64,000 bases of DNA from Mycobacterium aquaticum (GTDB taxonomy: Bacteria; Actinomycetota; Actinomycetes; Mycobacteriales; Mycobacteriaceae): contig NZ_MVHF01000024.1 in assembly GCF_002086485.1 (NCBI RefSeq), positions 43,125-107,124 on the forward strand. Direction: 5' to 3'. Positions 51,428 through 59,594 of the stretch are shown piece by piece (the stretch's first letter is position 1; each line of letters opens with the position of its first letter). Below the pieces are notes generated by a model. The model did no database searches. It saw nothing but the letters and a program-made list of their open reading frames with translations, and was not told where the DNA came from. Position numbers and translations under genes: made by a program.

Positions 51428-51629
51428 GGCCCCGCTCCTGCCGTTTGTCGTCGATCCGGTCCTGGCCACTTCGTAACCCGAAGCTATCCCGCGCCGGAGC
51501 CCGCTCCCAGGGGGTTTACCTCCGGGTTCATGCTGGTTTTCCGACGCCGCCGCGAGTGTTACGAGGGGCCGTCCGACTGTCATAACCGCAGCATGGCACC
51601 TGAAGTCGACTTGAGGTCAACAGCGTGTC

Positions 51630-51790
51630 GAACCACTCTGGTGAGTGTGTTCCACACCGCCCTTCTCGGGCGTCGTCAGTTCACGCCGCGGGAGCGGGGT
51701 GAACGTCGGTTCCCGCGTCGTTCGGGCTGGTTTCACCAACACGAGAGTGTTGGCCAGAGCCGTCCCGTCGGCGGGCATTGTTGACCCGGC
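51630..51790 (-). ncRNA. Candidate omega (guide) RNA region of TnpB
   Basis: In IS605/IS607-type elements the guide RNA overlaps the tnpB 3' end and runs past it. Here, on the minus strand, three hairpins follow each other: 51679-51704 (GTTCACGCCGC against GCGGGGTGAAC, covering the tnpB stop), 51658-51672 (CGCCC/GGGCG) and 51634-51647 (CACT/AGTG). Limits are guesses; the guide would lie beyond the element end, near 51600. Inferred from position and folding only. Confidence 0.35.
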
Positions 51791-53111
51791 CTCCTGCTTG
51801 GAGGTCCGGGGAACGATGAAGCTCGTGGTGGGTGTGGCCCCACCGGGCTAGATTCGCCGCGGCGTTGGTGTCCCTGTCGGCGCAATATCCGCAACCACAT
51901 GTGAACATCCGATCTGCCAGCGTCATCGCACTGTTAACTGCCCCGCAGTGGGGGCACAGACGGGTCGACGGGTACCAGCGGTCAGCTTCGATCAGCTGGC
52001 CACCCCGCCATGCCTGTTTGTAAGTGAGCAACCGGGCGAACTCCGACCAGCCGGCGTCGGAAATCTCGCGGGCCAGCCGATGGTTGCGCAGCATTCCGGT
52101 CACGTTGAGGTTCTCGATGACGAGCCGGTCGTGGGTCTTGACCAATTCGTTAGACACCTGGTGCAGGAAGTGGCGGCGCACATTGGCGACACGGTGATGA
52201 TGCCGAGCCAACCTGGCAACGGCATCCTTACGATGATGTGATCCTTTCTTCTTGCGTGACAATGACTTCGACAATCGTCGCTGCTGTTTGAGCCCGGCGG
52301 ACAACGCTTTTGGCGCGTTAGTGACGCGGGTGACCTCGGTACCGTCGGCGGTGGCGGCCACCAGAAACGTGGTCAAGCCGAGGTCCACCCCCACCCAATG
52401 GTCCTCGGTGACGCGGTCACGAACCGGGTGCTGTTGCGCGGGATGCAGGTCAGCAGCTTCAACGTTGAGCGCGAGCCACCACCGGCCTCCGCGACGGCTG
52501 ATGGTGGCGAACAGGATTTTCGCCCGCCCAGTGGCGAGCATGCGCCGCAACCTACGGGTGTCGTCGCGCACAGCGATCGAACCCACGCCGGGCAAGGTCA
52601 CCGAGCGGGGCCGGTGGTTATCCCCGACTCGGATCGCCGCTAGTTTGCCTTTGGCATGCTTGTTGCGCAGCCGAAACGACGCGACGTCGCGGGCCTTCTT
52701 CTTCATCCGGGGAAACCCGACCCGCTTGCCCTTGCGCTTTCCGCAACGCGAGTCCGACCACGCCCTGAGACCCTTGCTCAGGTCGACAGCGGCCTCCTCG
52801 AACACCTGCTGGCACACCTCACGTCGCCAGGACAGGCCCTTCACCACAACCTCGACGTCGCCGTGGGCATTGACAGTGAAGACCCGGCCGGCGGCCTCGG
52901 TTTTCTTCCACGCGTTAAACGCGTTGATCAGATCAAACCCGGTCCACGGCACCGCAATGCTCGGATCGGTTTTGCGGTCGGTGAGCGCGGTTTTCACCAT
53001 GCGCAAGCACTGGTTGAACGCGAACCGCGCCGCCCCAGCATGCCGAGCCAGCACCTCGTACTGCTCGACGGTGGGGTTCAGACAGAACCGGAATGTGGTG
53101 TACCGAGTCAT
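51681..53111 (-). CDS. tnpB: TnpB (IS605/IS607 OrfB) RNA-guided nuclease/transposon protein
   Basis: A 476-residue intact TnpB. The RuvC triad is complete: aspartate in WVGVDLGLTTFLVAAT, glutamate in LVIENLNVTGML and aspartate in ADRDTNAAANLA. The zinc finger has CPHCGAV and FTCGCGYC. The N-terminal MTRYTTFRFCLNPT is typical of actinobacterial members. TnpB proteins are guide-RNA-directed DNA nucleases that help the element persist. No TnpA or serine recombinase gene is next to it, so the element is non-autonomous or has lost its transposase. It lies between the sigma factor and the permease; element ends are not defined. Confidence 0.9.
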   Translation of the reverse strand: MTRYTTFRFCLNPTVEQYEVLARHAGAARFAFNQCLRMVKTALTDRKTDPSIAVPWTGFDLINAFNAWKKTEAAGRVFTVNAHGDVEVVVKGLSWRREVCQQVFEEAAVDLSKGLRAWSDSRCGKRKGKRVGFPRMKKKARDVASFRLRNKHAKGKLAAIRVGDNHRPRSVTLPGVGSIAVRDDTRRLRRMLATGRAKILFATISRRGGRWWLALNVEAADLHPAQQHPVRDRVTEDHWVGVDLGLTTFLVAATADGTEVTRVTNAPKALSAGLKQQRRLSKSLSRKKKGSHHRKDAVARLARHHHRVANVRRHFLHQVSNELVKTHDRLVIENLNVTGMLRNHRLAREISDAGWSEFARLLTYKQAWRGGQLIEADRWYPSTRLCPHCGAVNSAMTLADRMFTCGCGYCADRDTNAAANLARWGHTHHELHRSPDLQAGGRVNNARRRDGSGQHSRVGETSPNDAGTDVHPAPAA

Positions 53112-53271
53112 CGCCGTCAGCCTCGCACGCGCCACCGACAACCCCGTGGCCAGCACCAACGTGCCGAACCGACTGATCACCCTCCACAATGACGTAGTCC
53201 AGGGCGAAGTCGCCGGAAATCCCACAGACTCGACCGCCGCTAGTTGTCGATACGCCTTAGGGTCATCAGCT

Positions 53272-54687
53272 ATGAACCGCCTCGATCGCTTCTTCGAAAT
53301 CTCGGCGCGCGGCTCCAGTGTCTCCGCCGAGATACGCGGTGGCGTCGTCACGTTCATCGCGATGGCCTACATCATCGTGCTGAACCCCGTCATCCTGTCG
53401 AGCGCTCCAGACGTGGCAGGCAACAAGCTGGCGTTCGCGCAAGTGTCGGCGACGACGTCGCTGGCTGCCGGGGTGATGACGATCCTGTTCGGCGTCATCG
53501 CGCGGATGCCGTTCGCGTTCGCGGCAGGCCTCGGCATCAACTCGTTTCTGGCGACCACCGTCGTCGGGTCGGTGACGTGGCCGGAGGCGATGGGCCTTGT
53601 CGTCATCAACGGCCTGGTGATCGTGCTGTTGGCGGCCAGCGGCCTGCGGCGGCTGGTGTTCGACGCCGTGCCGATCCAGCTCAAGCTCGCCATCACCGCG
53701 GGCATCGGGTTGTTCATCCTGTTCATCGGCCTCGTCGACGCCGGGTTCGTGGGTTCCACCGGCCGCCCGTCCCCGCCGGTCGGTTTGGGCACCGGGGGCA
53801 CCGGCTCGATCAACACCGTGCCGACCGTGGTGTTCGTGTTCACGCTGCTGATCACCGGCATCCTGGTGGCTCGACGGGTCCGCGGCGGCATCCTGATCGG
53901 GCTGGCGGCAGGCACCGTGGTCGCGATCATCGTCGAGGCGATCTGGCATCTGGGGTCGGCAACCGAGCACCCCGGCGGCTGGGGACTGTCGGTGCCGTCG
54001 CTGTCCGGCTCGCCGTTCGCGCTGCCCGACATGTCGCTGGTCGGTGCCTTCAGTCTCGGCAGCTTCAGTCGGATCGGCGCGCTGGCGGCCATCATGCTGG
54101 TGTTCACGCTGGTGTTCGCCAACTTCTTCGATGCCATGGGAACCATGACCGGGCTGTCCCGCGAAGCCGGGCTGGCCGATGCCCAGGGCACGTTTCCGCG
54201 GTTGCGGTCCGCGCTGATCGTCGAAGGCGCGGGCGCCGTCGTCGGCGGCGCATCGTCCGCGTCGTCGAACACCGTGTTCATCGAATCGGGCGCGGGTATC
54301 GAGGAGGGGGCCCGCACCGGGTTGGCGAACCTGGTCACCGGCGCCCTGTTCCTGGCGGCGATGTTCGTCTCGCCATTGGCCTCGATCGTGCCCACGGAAG
54401 TCGCCGCAGCGGCACTGGTGATCGTCGGCGCGATGATGGTCTCGCACCTGCGTCACATCGACATCTCCGAGTTCTCCATCGCACTGCCCGTCGTCCTCAC
54501 GGTGGCGACCATGGCGTTCAGTTACTCGATCGCCAACGGCATCGGCGTCGGATTCGTCGCGTGGGCCGTGCTGCGGTCGGCCGCAGGCAAGGCCCGCGAG
54601 ATCAGTCCGCTGCTGTGGATCGTCGCCGCCGGCTTCATCCTCTACTTCGCTCGCGGCTGGATCGAGTCACTCATCGGCATGCACTGA
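53272..54687 (+). CDS. NCS2 family purine permease (AzgA-like)
   Basis: A 471-residue membrane transporter of the AzgA branch, which imports hypoxanthine, guanine or adenine with protons. LDRFFEISARGSSV and GGVVTFIAMAYIIVLNP at the N-terminus, AAGLGINSF in the third helix and ANFFDAMGTMTGLSREAGL are family signatures. There are about twelve to fourteen hydrophobic segments. The ATG at 53272 gives the normal N-terminus; the longer open frame upstream is antisense to tnpB and is not real. Purine uptake would suit the guanine deaminase at the left end of the window, though they are 50 kb apart. Confidence 0.87.
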   Translation: MNRLDRFFEISARGSSVSAEIRGGVVTFIAMAYIIVLNPVILSSAPDVAGNKLAFAQVSATTSLAAGVMTILFGVIARMPFAFAAGLGINSFLATTVVGSVTWPEAMGLVVINGLVIVLLAASGLRRLVFDAVPIQLKLAITAGIGLFILFIGLVDAGFVGSTGRPSPPVGLGTGGTGSINTVPTVVFVFTLLITGILVARRVRGGILIGLAAGTVVAIIVEAIWHLGSATEHPGGWGLSVPSLSGSPFALPDMSLVGAFSLGSFSRIGALAAIMLVFTLVFANFFDAMGTMTGLSREAGLADAQGTFPRLRSALIVEGAGAVVGGASSASSNTVFIESGAGIEEGARTGLANLVTGALFLAAMFVSPLASIVPTEVAAAALVIVGAMMVSHLRHIDISEFSIALPVVLTVATMAFSYSIANGIGVGFVAWAVLRSAAGKAREISPLLWIVAAGFILYFARGWIESLIGMH

Positions 54688-54748
54688 CAGGTAATGTTCA
54701 GGCTCATGGAGACGCGCCAATGAGCCGCTTGCGCGAAGAGAACAAGCA

Positions 54749-55708
54749 GTGAGCGCCGGCCTGTTCGGTTTGCTCGACGACATCGCGGCGCTGGCACGTC
54801 TCGCCGCAGCCTCAATCGACGACATCGGCGCCGCGACGGGGAAAGCCACCGCGAAGGCCGCCGGTGTGGTCATCGACGACACCGCTGTGACGCCTCAGTA
54901 CGTGCACGGCATCACCGCGGAGCGCGAGCTACCGGTCATCAAGCGCATCGCGATCGGCTCACTGCGCAACAAGATCGTGTTCATCCTGCCGGTGGCCCTG
55001 CTGCTCAGCCAGTTCGCGCCGTGGTTGCTGACCCCGATCCTGATGCTGGGCGCGACCTACCTCTGTTTCGAAGGGGCCGAAAAGGTCTGGGGCTACGTCG
55101 CCAAGCACGGGGCCGGAGGCCATCACAACGCGCCTGCCGGAGCCGTCGGCGGGGACGCCGAGCGCTACATGGTGACAGGCGCGATCCGCACCGACTTCAT
55201 CCTGTCCGCCGAGATCATGGTGATCGCCCTCAATGAGGTGGCCCACCAACCGTTCTTCCCCCGGCTGATCATCCTGGTCATCGTCGCACTGGTGATCACC
55301 GCGGCGGTGTACGGCGTGGTGGCCGGCATCGTGAAGATGGACGACATCGGACTGGCACTGACACAACGCAATTCGCGTTTCGCCAAATGGATCGGCCGTG
55401 GCCTGGTCGCAGGCATGCCCAAGCTGCTCACCGCACTGTCGGCCATCGGCACGGTCGCGATGCTCTGGGTCGGCGGCCACATCCTGCTGGCGGGTTCCAA
55501 TACCCTTGGCTGGCATGGCCCTTACGGCCTGGTGCACCATGCCGAGGAATACGTGCACCACGCACTGGCGAACGCGGCGGGTCTCGGCGGCGTCGCGGCG
55601 TGGCTGGTCAATACCGCCGCATCGGCGGTCATCGGGTTGGTAGTCGGTGCGATCGTGGTCGCGATCATGCACGTGCTGCCATTCGGCAAGAAGGACAAGC
55701 ACTCCTGA
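54749..55708 (+). CDS. DUF808 family membrane protein
   Basis: A 319-residue DUF808 (YedI-like) inner-membrane protein. The N-terminal GLFGLLDDIAALARLAAASI with IDDIGAATGKATAKAAGVV and DDTAVTPQYVHG is diagnostic, followed by four to six membrane segments. Function is unknown. The GTG start overlaps a ten-codon frame (54720-54752) by GTGA, and that frame in turn overlaps a five-codon frame by ATGA. It follows the permease by 61 bases and may share its transcript. Confidence 0.85.
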   Translation: MSAGLFGLLDDIAALARLAAASIDDIGAATGKATAKAAGVVIDDTAVTPQYVHGITAERELPVIKRIAIGSLRNKIVFILPVALLLSQFAPWLLTPILMLGATYLCFEGAEKVWGYVAKHGAGGHHNAPAGAVGGDAERYMVTGAIRTDFILSAEIMVIALNEVAHQPFFPRLIILVIVALVITAAVYGVVAGIVKMDDIGLALTQRNSRFAKWIGRGLVAGMPKLLTALSAIGTVAMLWVGGHILLAGSNTLGWHGPYGLVHHAEEYVHHALANAAGLGGVAAWLVNTAASAVIGLVVGAIVVAIMHVLPFGKKDKHS

Positions 55709-55808
55709 GCCTGGTGCTGCGGTCGGTACCGGTCTCCTACCGCGGTAGCACATCAAGATCGGACGACAGCGCGATGTGGTAGGCCCCTTGACTTCATAGC
55801 GTCAAACC

Positions 55809-56063
55809 ATGACGCAAGCACAACGTTCACCGGCCCACCAGATGGCGCTCGTCGCACGTGCATTGCCGCGCACCGTCCCCGTCGCGATACCGGCCACCAA
55901 ACCCCGCCGGTTCCCGGGCACTGTCCGCCGAACCATGGCGGCCGTGCGTGCCTGGCTGCTGGCGCCCGCGCTCACGCCAAGGCCGCCGCAGGAGTACCAC
56001 CGACCACACCGACTGGACTTCATCGAGGACGCCGCGATGGGCCGCGAGATGTTGCGGCTGTAG
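55809..56063 (+). CDS. Small hypothetical protein
   Basis: An 84-residue Arg/Pro-rich protein (TVPVAIPATKPRRF, AAVRAWLLAPALTPRPPQEY) ending in DFIEDAAMGREMLRL. No membrane helix or known motif is seen. The ATG lies inside a palindrome, GCGTCA-AACCA-TGACGC (55799-55815), and TTGACT lies about 20 bases upstream, so it may be leaderless or directly repressed. The coding case rests on this and on its place before the two-component genes; it could be chance. Confidence 0.4.
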   Translation: MTQAQRSPAHQMALVARALPRTVPVAIPATKPRRFPGTVRRTMAAVRAWLLAPALTPRPPQEYHRPHRLDFIEDAAMGREMLRL

Positions 56064-56141
56064 ATCTACGACCGTGGTAGGACACGTCCATACCCCCGCG
56101 GCATGATGCGCGCCGGTGATGGGGGCTTCTACGATCGGACC

Positions 56142-57341
56142 ATGCTGAGTGCGATGGCGCGCTCCGTGCGCGAGCAGATGCGCCGGCAAGGCGAGTCGAT
56201 CCCGGTCGGCCACAACTGGGCATCTGTCATAGCGGTCGACGCCACTGTGGTGGGCGCCGCGGTGATTGCCGCCGTGCAGCGGCCGACCAGCGACCTCGCC
56301 GTGTCCCTTCTCGCGCTTGCCCTGGCGGTGGCACCGTTTGTGCAGGTCTATGCGTCGGGTGCCAAGTTCAAAGCTCCGGCGGTGTGGGCGGCCTGGACGG
56401 CCGCGACGGCGTTGCTGCTCTTCGCGACGGCCACTCCCGTCGCCGACGATTTCGCTCCGCTGCTGGTGGTGCTGATGGTGGGCGAGGTGACGTCGCTGAC
56501 CGGGATACCGGGTGGGTGCCTGTCCTCGCTCTCTGCCGCCGCACTGCTGTTGACCGCGTCGGAGCTGCACCGGCTCGACAATGTTCCGCTCTATCTCGGC
56601 ATCCTCGGAATGGGTTGGCTGGTGGGCTATCTCATGCGGGTGCAGACCGTATTGATGGAGCAGCAGCAACACGCCCAGGCCGCGTTGGCGGCCCATGCCG
56701 CAGCCGACGAGCGGCGCCGCATCGCGCGCGAGGTGCACGACGTCATCGCCCACTCGCTCAGCGTGACGCTGCTGCACATCACGGGTGCGCGCCGCGGGTT
56801 GCAGCAGGACCGCGACGTCGACGACGCCGTCGACGCGCTCGAGCAGGCCGAACACCTGGGCCGCCAGGCGATGGCCGACATCCGCCGGACGGTCGGGCTC
56901 CTCGACAGCGGGCCGATGGGCACCACACCTGAGCCCGGTATCGACGACATCTCCGGATTGATCGACGACTTTGTCCGCGCCGGGCTCACCGTGCAATTCA
57001 CTGCCGGCGGACGCACCACGCAGGTCTCCCCCGCTGTCGGCCTGGCCCTGTACCGCATCACGCAGGAGTCGCTGGCCAACGTCGCCAAGCACTCCCCCGA
57101 CACGAAAACAACTGTCACACTGGCAATCTCACGCACATCGGCGACGCTCAACGTGTTCAATCAACTGCCGGTCGCGCTGCCCGCCGGATGTTCAGAGGGA
57201 CGTGGCGTGCGCGGGATGCGACAGCGCGTCGGGCAGCTCGGCGGCATCATCAGCGTCGGCCCGACGTCCGACGGTTGGGCGGTACGCACCAACATCCCGC
57301 TCGGCACCACCGACTCCTCCTGCCCATTGGCGTCGTCATGA
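56142..57341 (+). CDS. Two-component sensor histidine kinase (NarL-partner type)
   Basis: A 399-residue kinase with four to five membrane segments in the first 170 residues, then a HisKA_3 domain with the phosphoacceptor histidine in AREVHDVIAHSLSVTLLH, and a C-terminal ATPase domain with YRITQESLANVAKHSP (N box) and GRGVRGMRQRVGQLGG. There is no extracellular sensor domain of any size, so it senses within or near the membrane. The ATG at 56142 is chosen; ATG 56103 is possible. The stop overlaps the response regulator start by ATGA. Confidence 0.88.
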   Translation: MLSAMARSVREQMRRQGESIPVGHNWASVIAVDATVVGAAVIAAVQRPTSDLAVSLLALALAVAPFVQVYASGAKFKAPAVWAAWTAATALLLFATATPVADDFAPLLVVLMVGEVTSLTGIPGGCLSSLSAAALLLTASELHRLDNVPLYLGILGMGWLVGYLMRVQTVLMEQQQHAQAALAAHAAADERRRIAREVHDVIAHSLSVTLLHITGARRGLQQDRDVDDAVDALEQAEHLGRQAMADIRRTVGLLDSGPMGTTPEPGIDDISGLIDDFVRAGLTVQFTAGGRTTQVSPAVGLALYRITQESLANVAKHSPDTKTTVTLAISRTSATLNVFNQLPVALPAGCSEGRGVRGMRQRVGQLGGIISVGPTSDGWAVRTNIPLGTTDSSCPLASS

Positions 57342-58000
57342 CCGGTCCGGCGCCCGAGATCGCGGTCCTGCTCGTCGACGATCAGGACCTGGTGCGCTCC
57401 GGGCTCCGCCGGATCCTGCGCCGAAAGGACGGGTTCACCATCGTCGCCGAATGCGCTGACGGCGACGAGGTGCCCGCCGCGGTCGGCAGCCACCGGCCCG
57501 ACGTCGTCGTGATGGATCTCCGGATGAAACGCGTCGACGGCATAGAAGCCACCCGCCTGCTCACCGAGCAATCGGGCCCTCCCGTGCTGGCCCTGACCAC
57601 CTTCAACGACGACGAGCTGCTGTCGGGGGTGCTGCGGGCCGGGGCCGCCGGCTTCGTCCTCAAGGACTCCTCCGCCGAAGAGCTGATCCGGGCCGTGCGA
57701 GCGGTCGCCGCAGGGCACAGCTACCTCGATCCTGCCGTGACGTCCAGGGTTCTCAGCACCTACCGCAAAGCCGCCACGTCACCGCGCACCACCGCGGTCA
57801 ACGACCTCACGGCACGTGAACTCGATGTCCTGACCCTCATCGCCAGGGGCCGTTCGAACTCCGAGATCGCCGACGAACTAAGCATTTCCGGGCTCACTGT
57901 CAAGAGCCACATTGGCAGAATCTTCGTCAAGCTGAACCTGCGTGACCGGGCCGCCGCGATCATCCACGCCTACGACACCGGGATCGTCGCCCCCCAGTGA
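57338..58000 (+). CDS. NarL/LuxR family response regulator
   Basis: A 220-residue regulator. The receiver domain has AVLLVDDQDLVRSGL and the phosphorylated aspartate in DVVVMDLRMKRVDG; the DNA-binding domain has LTARELDVLTLIARGRSNSE and SGLTVKSHIGRIFVKLNL. It is translated with the kinase and accepts its phosphate. Such pairs in actinobacteria often control adjacent transporters, but no transporter follows here; the next gene is crp. Targets unknown. Confidence 0.92.
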   Translation: MTGPAPEIAVLLVDDQDLVRSGLRRILRRKDGFTIVAECADGDEVPAAVGSHRPDVVVMDLRMKRVDGIEATRLLTEQSGPPVLALTTFNDDELLSGVLRAGAAGFVLKDSSAEELIRAVRAVAAGHSYLDPAVTSRVLSTYRKAATSPRTTAVNDLTARELDVLTLIARGRSNSEIADELSISGLTVKSHIGRIFVKLNLRDRAAAIIHAYDTGIVAPQ

Positions 58001-58118
58001 CACAGGGGCCGGAGAACCGGTCAGCTAAAGTGGTATCCGTCACGTTGGGAAATCCGCGCCCTCGGTAGGGTACGTAATTGACGGTGACGCCTGAGTCGAT
58101 TATCTGAAGGGGGGCGGC

Positions 58119-58793
58119 ATGGACGAGGTCCTGGCCCGTGCCGGTATCTTCCAGGGCCTGCAGCCCAAAGCCATCGAGACCCTCGCGCGTCAACTCGAAC
58201 CGGTGACATTTCCCCGCGGACGCACGGTGTTCGTCGAAGGCGAACCAGGTGACACGCTCTACATCATCATCTCCGGCAAGGTGAAGATCGGGCGCAGGAC
58301 CACCGACGGCCGCGAAAGCCTGATCACGCTGATGGGCCCGTCCGACATGTTCGGCGAGCTCGCCATCTTCGACCCCGGTCCGCGTACCTCGACCGTCACC
58401 ACCCTCACCGACGTGTCGGCCGTGTCGATGAGCCGCGCGGCGCTCCAGTCATGGATCGCCGAAGAGCCCGAGATCGCCGAGCAGCTGCTGCGGGTGCTGG
58501 CGCGCCGGTTGCGCCGTACCAACGACAACCTGTCCGACCTGATCTTCACCGACGTGCCGGGCCGGGTCGCCAAGCAGCTGCTCTACCTCGCGCAGCGCTT
58601 CGGCAGCCGCGAAGGCAACGCACTGCGGGTCAACCACGAACTGACCCAGGAGGAGATCGCCCAGCTGGTCGGGTCGTCCCGCGAGACCGTCAACAAGGCG
58701 CTCGCGGATTTCGCTCAGCGCGGCTGGATTCGCGTGCAGGGCAAGAGCATTCTGATCGACAACGCCGAGCGATTGGCGCTGCGCGCCAAATAG
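58119..58793 (+). CDS. crp2: CRP/FNR family cAMP receptor regulator (Crp paralogue)
   Basis: A 224-residue cAMP receptor protein very close in sequence to mycobacterial Rv3676. The cyclic-nucleotide domain has GDTLYIIISGKVKIGRR and the FGELAIFDPGPRTSTV phosphate-binding cassette with Glu and Arg. The winged helix is LTQEEIAQLVGSSRETVNKA. The neighbourhood (two-component genes and TetR) is not that of Rv3676, which I recall next to nth, so this is the second copy known in M. smegmatis. GGGGGCGGC precedes the ATG. It binds cAMP and controls carbon and respiration genes. Confidence 0.85.
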   Translation: MDEVLARAGIFQGLQPKAIETLARQLEPVTFPRGRTVFVEGEPGDTLYIIISGKVKIGRRTTDGRESLITLMGPSDMFGELAIFDPGPRTSTVTTLTDVSAVSMSRAALQSWIAEEPEIAEQLLRVLARRLRRTNDNLSDLIFTDVPGRVAKQLLYLAQRFGSREGNALRVNHELTQEEIAQLVGSSRETVNKALADFAQRGWIRVQGKSILIDNAERLALRAK

Positions 58794-58800
58794 GTCGACG

Positions 58801-59493
58801 TCAGTCGTCGAGGGCGTGTTCGAGCCCGGCGATGATGACGCCGAGGTTGAAATCGAAGTCGTGGTCGTCGGCGGCTGCCGCGGCACGCCGGGCGTTCACC
58901 GCGCCGAGGAGCGGAAAGTCTTCGGCCGGTAGCTCTTTCAGAACTCTGGCCACCTCCGGGTTCTGATGGTGCCGCCGCGAATCCGCGGAACCGAGGACGT
59001 CGTGGGCGGCCGACAGGGCGATACCTGATACCAGCGTGAGGATACGGCCCGCATCGTCGACACCGAAGCCTGCGCCGGTCAGGGATCGCAACACGCGCTC
59101 AGCGAGCACGAGACTCGCCGCCCCGCCAATCCCACTGAGCCGGAAGCTCATTCCGGTGGCGCCGAGCTTGAGGACACCCTGCCGGATCGCGTTGGCGTAG
59201 GCGCGCAACGTCTCCCGCCAGTCGATATCGTCGGGTAGCTCGATCGCCCGGATCTCGTTCTCGAACAGGTCAGCGACCACGAGCTCGAGCAGCCCGTCAC
59301 GATCGCCGACGTAGTAGTGCAGGGCGGTGCGGTCCACCCCGAGCGCATCGGCGACGGCTTGCATGGTCAGGTCTTCGGGGGCGATACCGCGTGCCGCAGC
59401 GACGATCTGCTGGTGATCGATGCGCCGCGGCCGGCCGCGACGTCGGCGAGTGTCATCGGCACCGCCTGTACGGGCAGCTGCTCGGCCGGTCAT
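58801..59493 (-). CDS. TetR family regulator
   Basis: A 230-residue regulator with an Arg-rich N-terminus (TRRRRGRPRRIDHQQIV) and helix-turn-helix LTMQAVADALGVDRTALHYY. The C-terminal domain resembles the tetracycline repressor class. It is convergent with crp, seven bases apart, and divergent from the DapB-like gene. The 101-base gap to that gene contains CTTCCG and CGGAAG ten bases apart (59562-59583), a possible operator. It probably controls the dehydrogenase and PPOX genes. Confidence 0.85.
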   Translation of the reverse strand: MTGRAAARTGGADDTRRRRGRPRRIDHQQIVAAARGIAPEDLTMQAVADALGVDRTALHYYVGDRDGLLELVVADLFENEIRAIELPDDIDWRETLRAYANAIRQGVLKLGATGMSFRLSGIGGAASLVLAERVLRSLTGAGFGVDDAGRILTLVSGIALSAAHDVLGSADSRRHHQNPEVARVLKELPAEDFPLLGAVNARRAAAAADDHDFDFNLGVIIAGLEHALDD

Positions 59494-59594
59494 TGCGGCA
59501 ACAGTAGTGGCCCCAAGCCTGGCGCACCCAACTCTTCCCTTTTTCTCACGGCCGTGGAAAACTTCCGCTGGAGCCGACGGAAGGGGCCGACGAG

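Noticed and set aside
53244..54752. 502-codon plus-strand frame overlapping the permease
   Set aside because: Out-of-frame shadow of the NCS2 permease, extremely Arg/His-rich, no hydrophobic pattern.
55713..55750. Imperfect GC-rich inverted repeat after the DUF808 gene
   Set aside because: Pairing breaks after five bases from the base of the stem; not a convincing terminator.
55802..56023. Minus-strand frame opposite the 84-residue hypothetical gene
   Set aside because: Less plausible than the plus-strand frame: no ribosome site and Arg/Cys/Gly-rich sequence.
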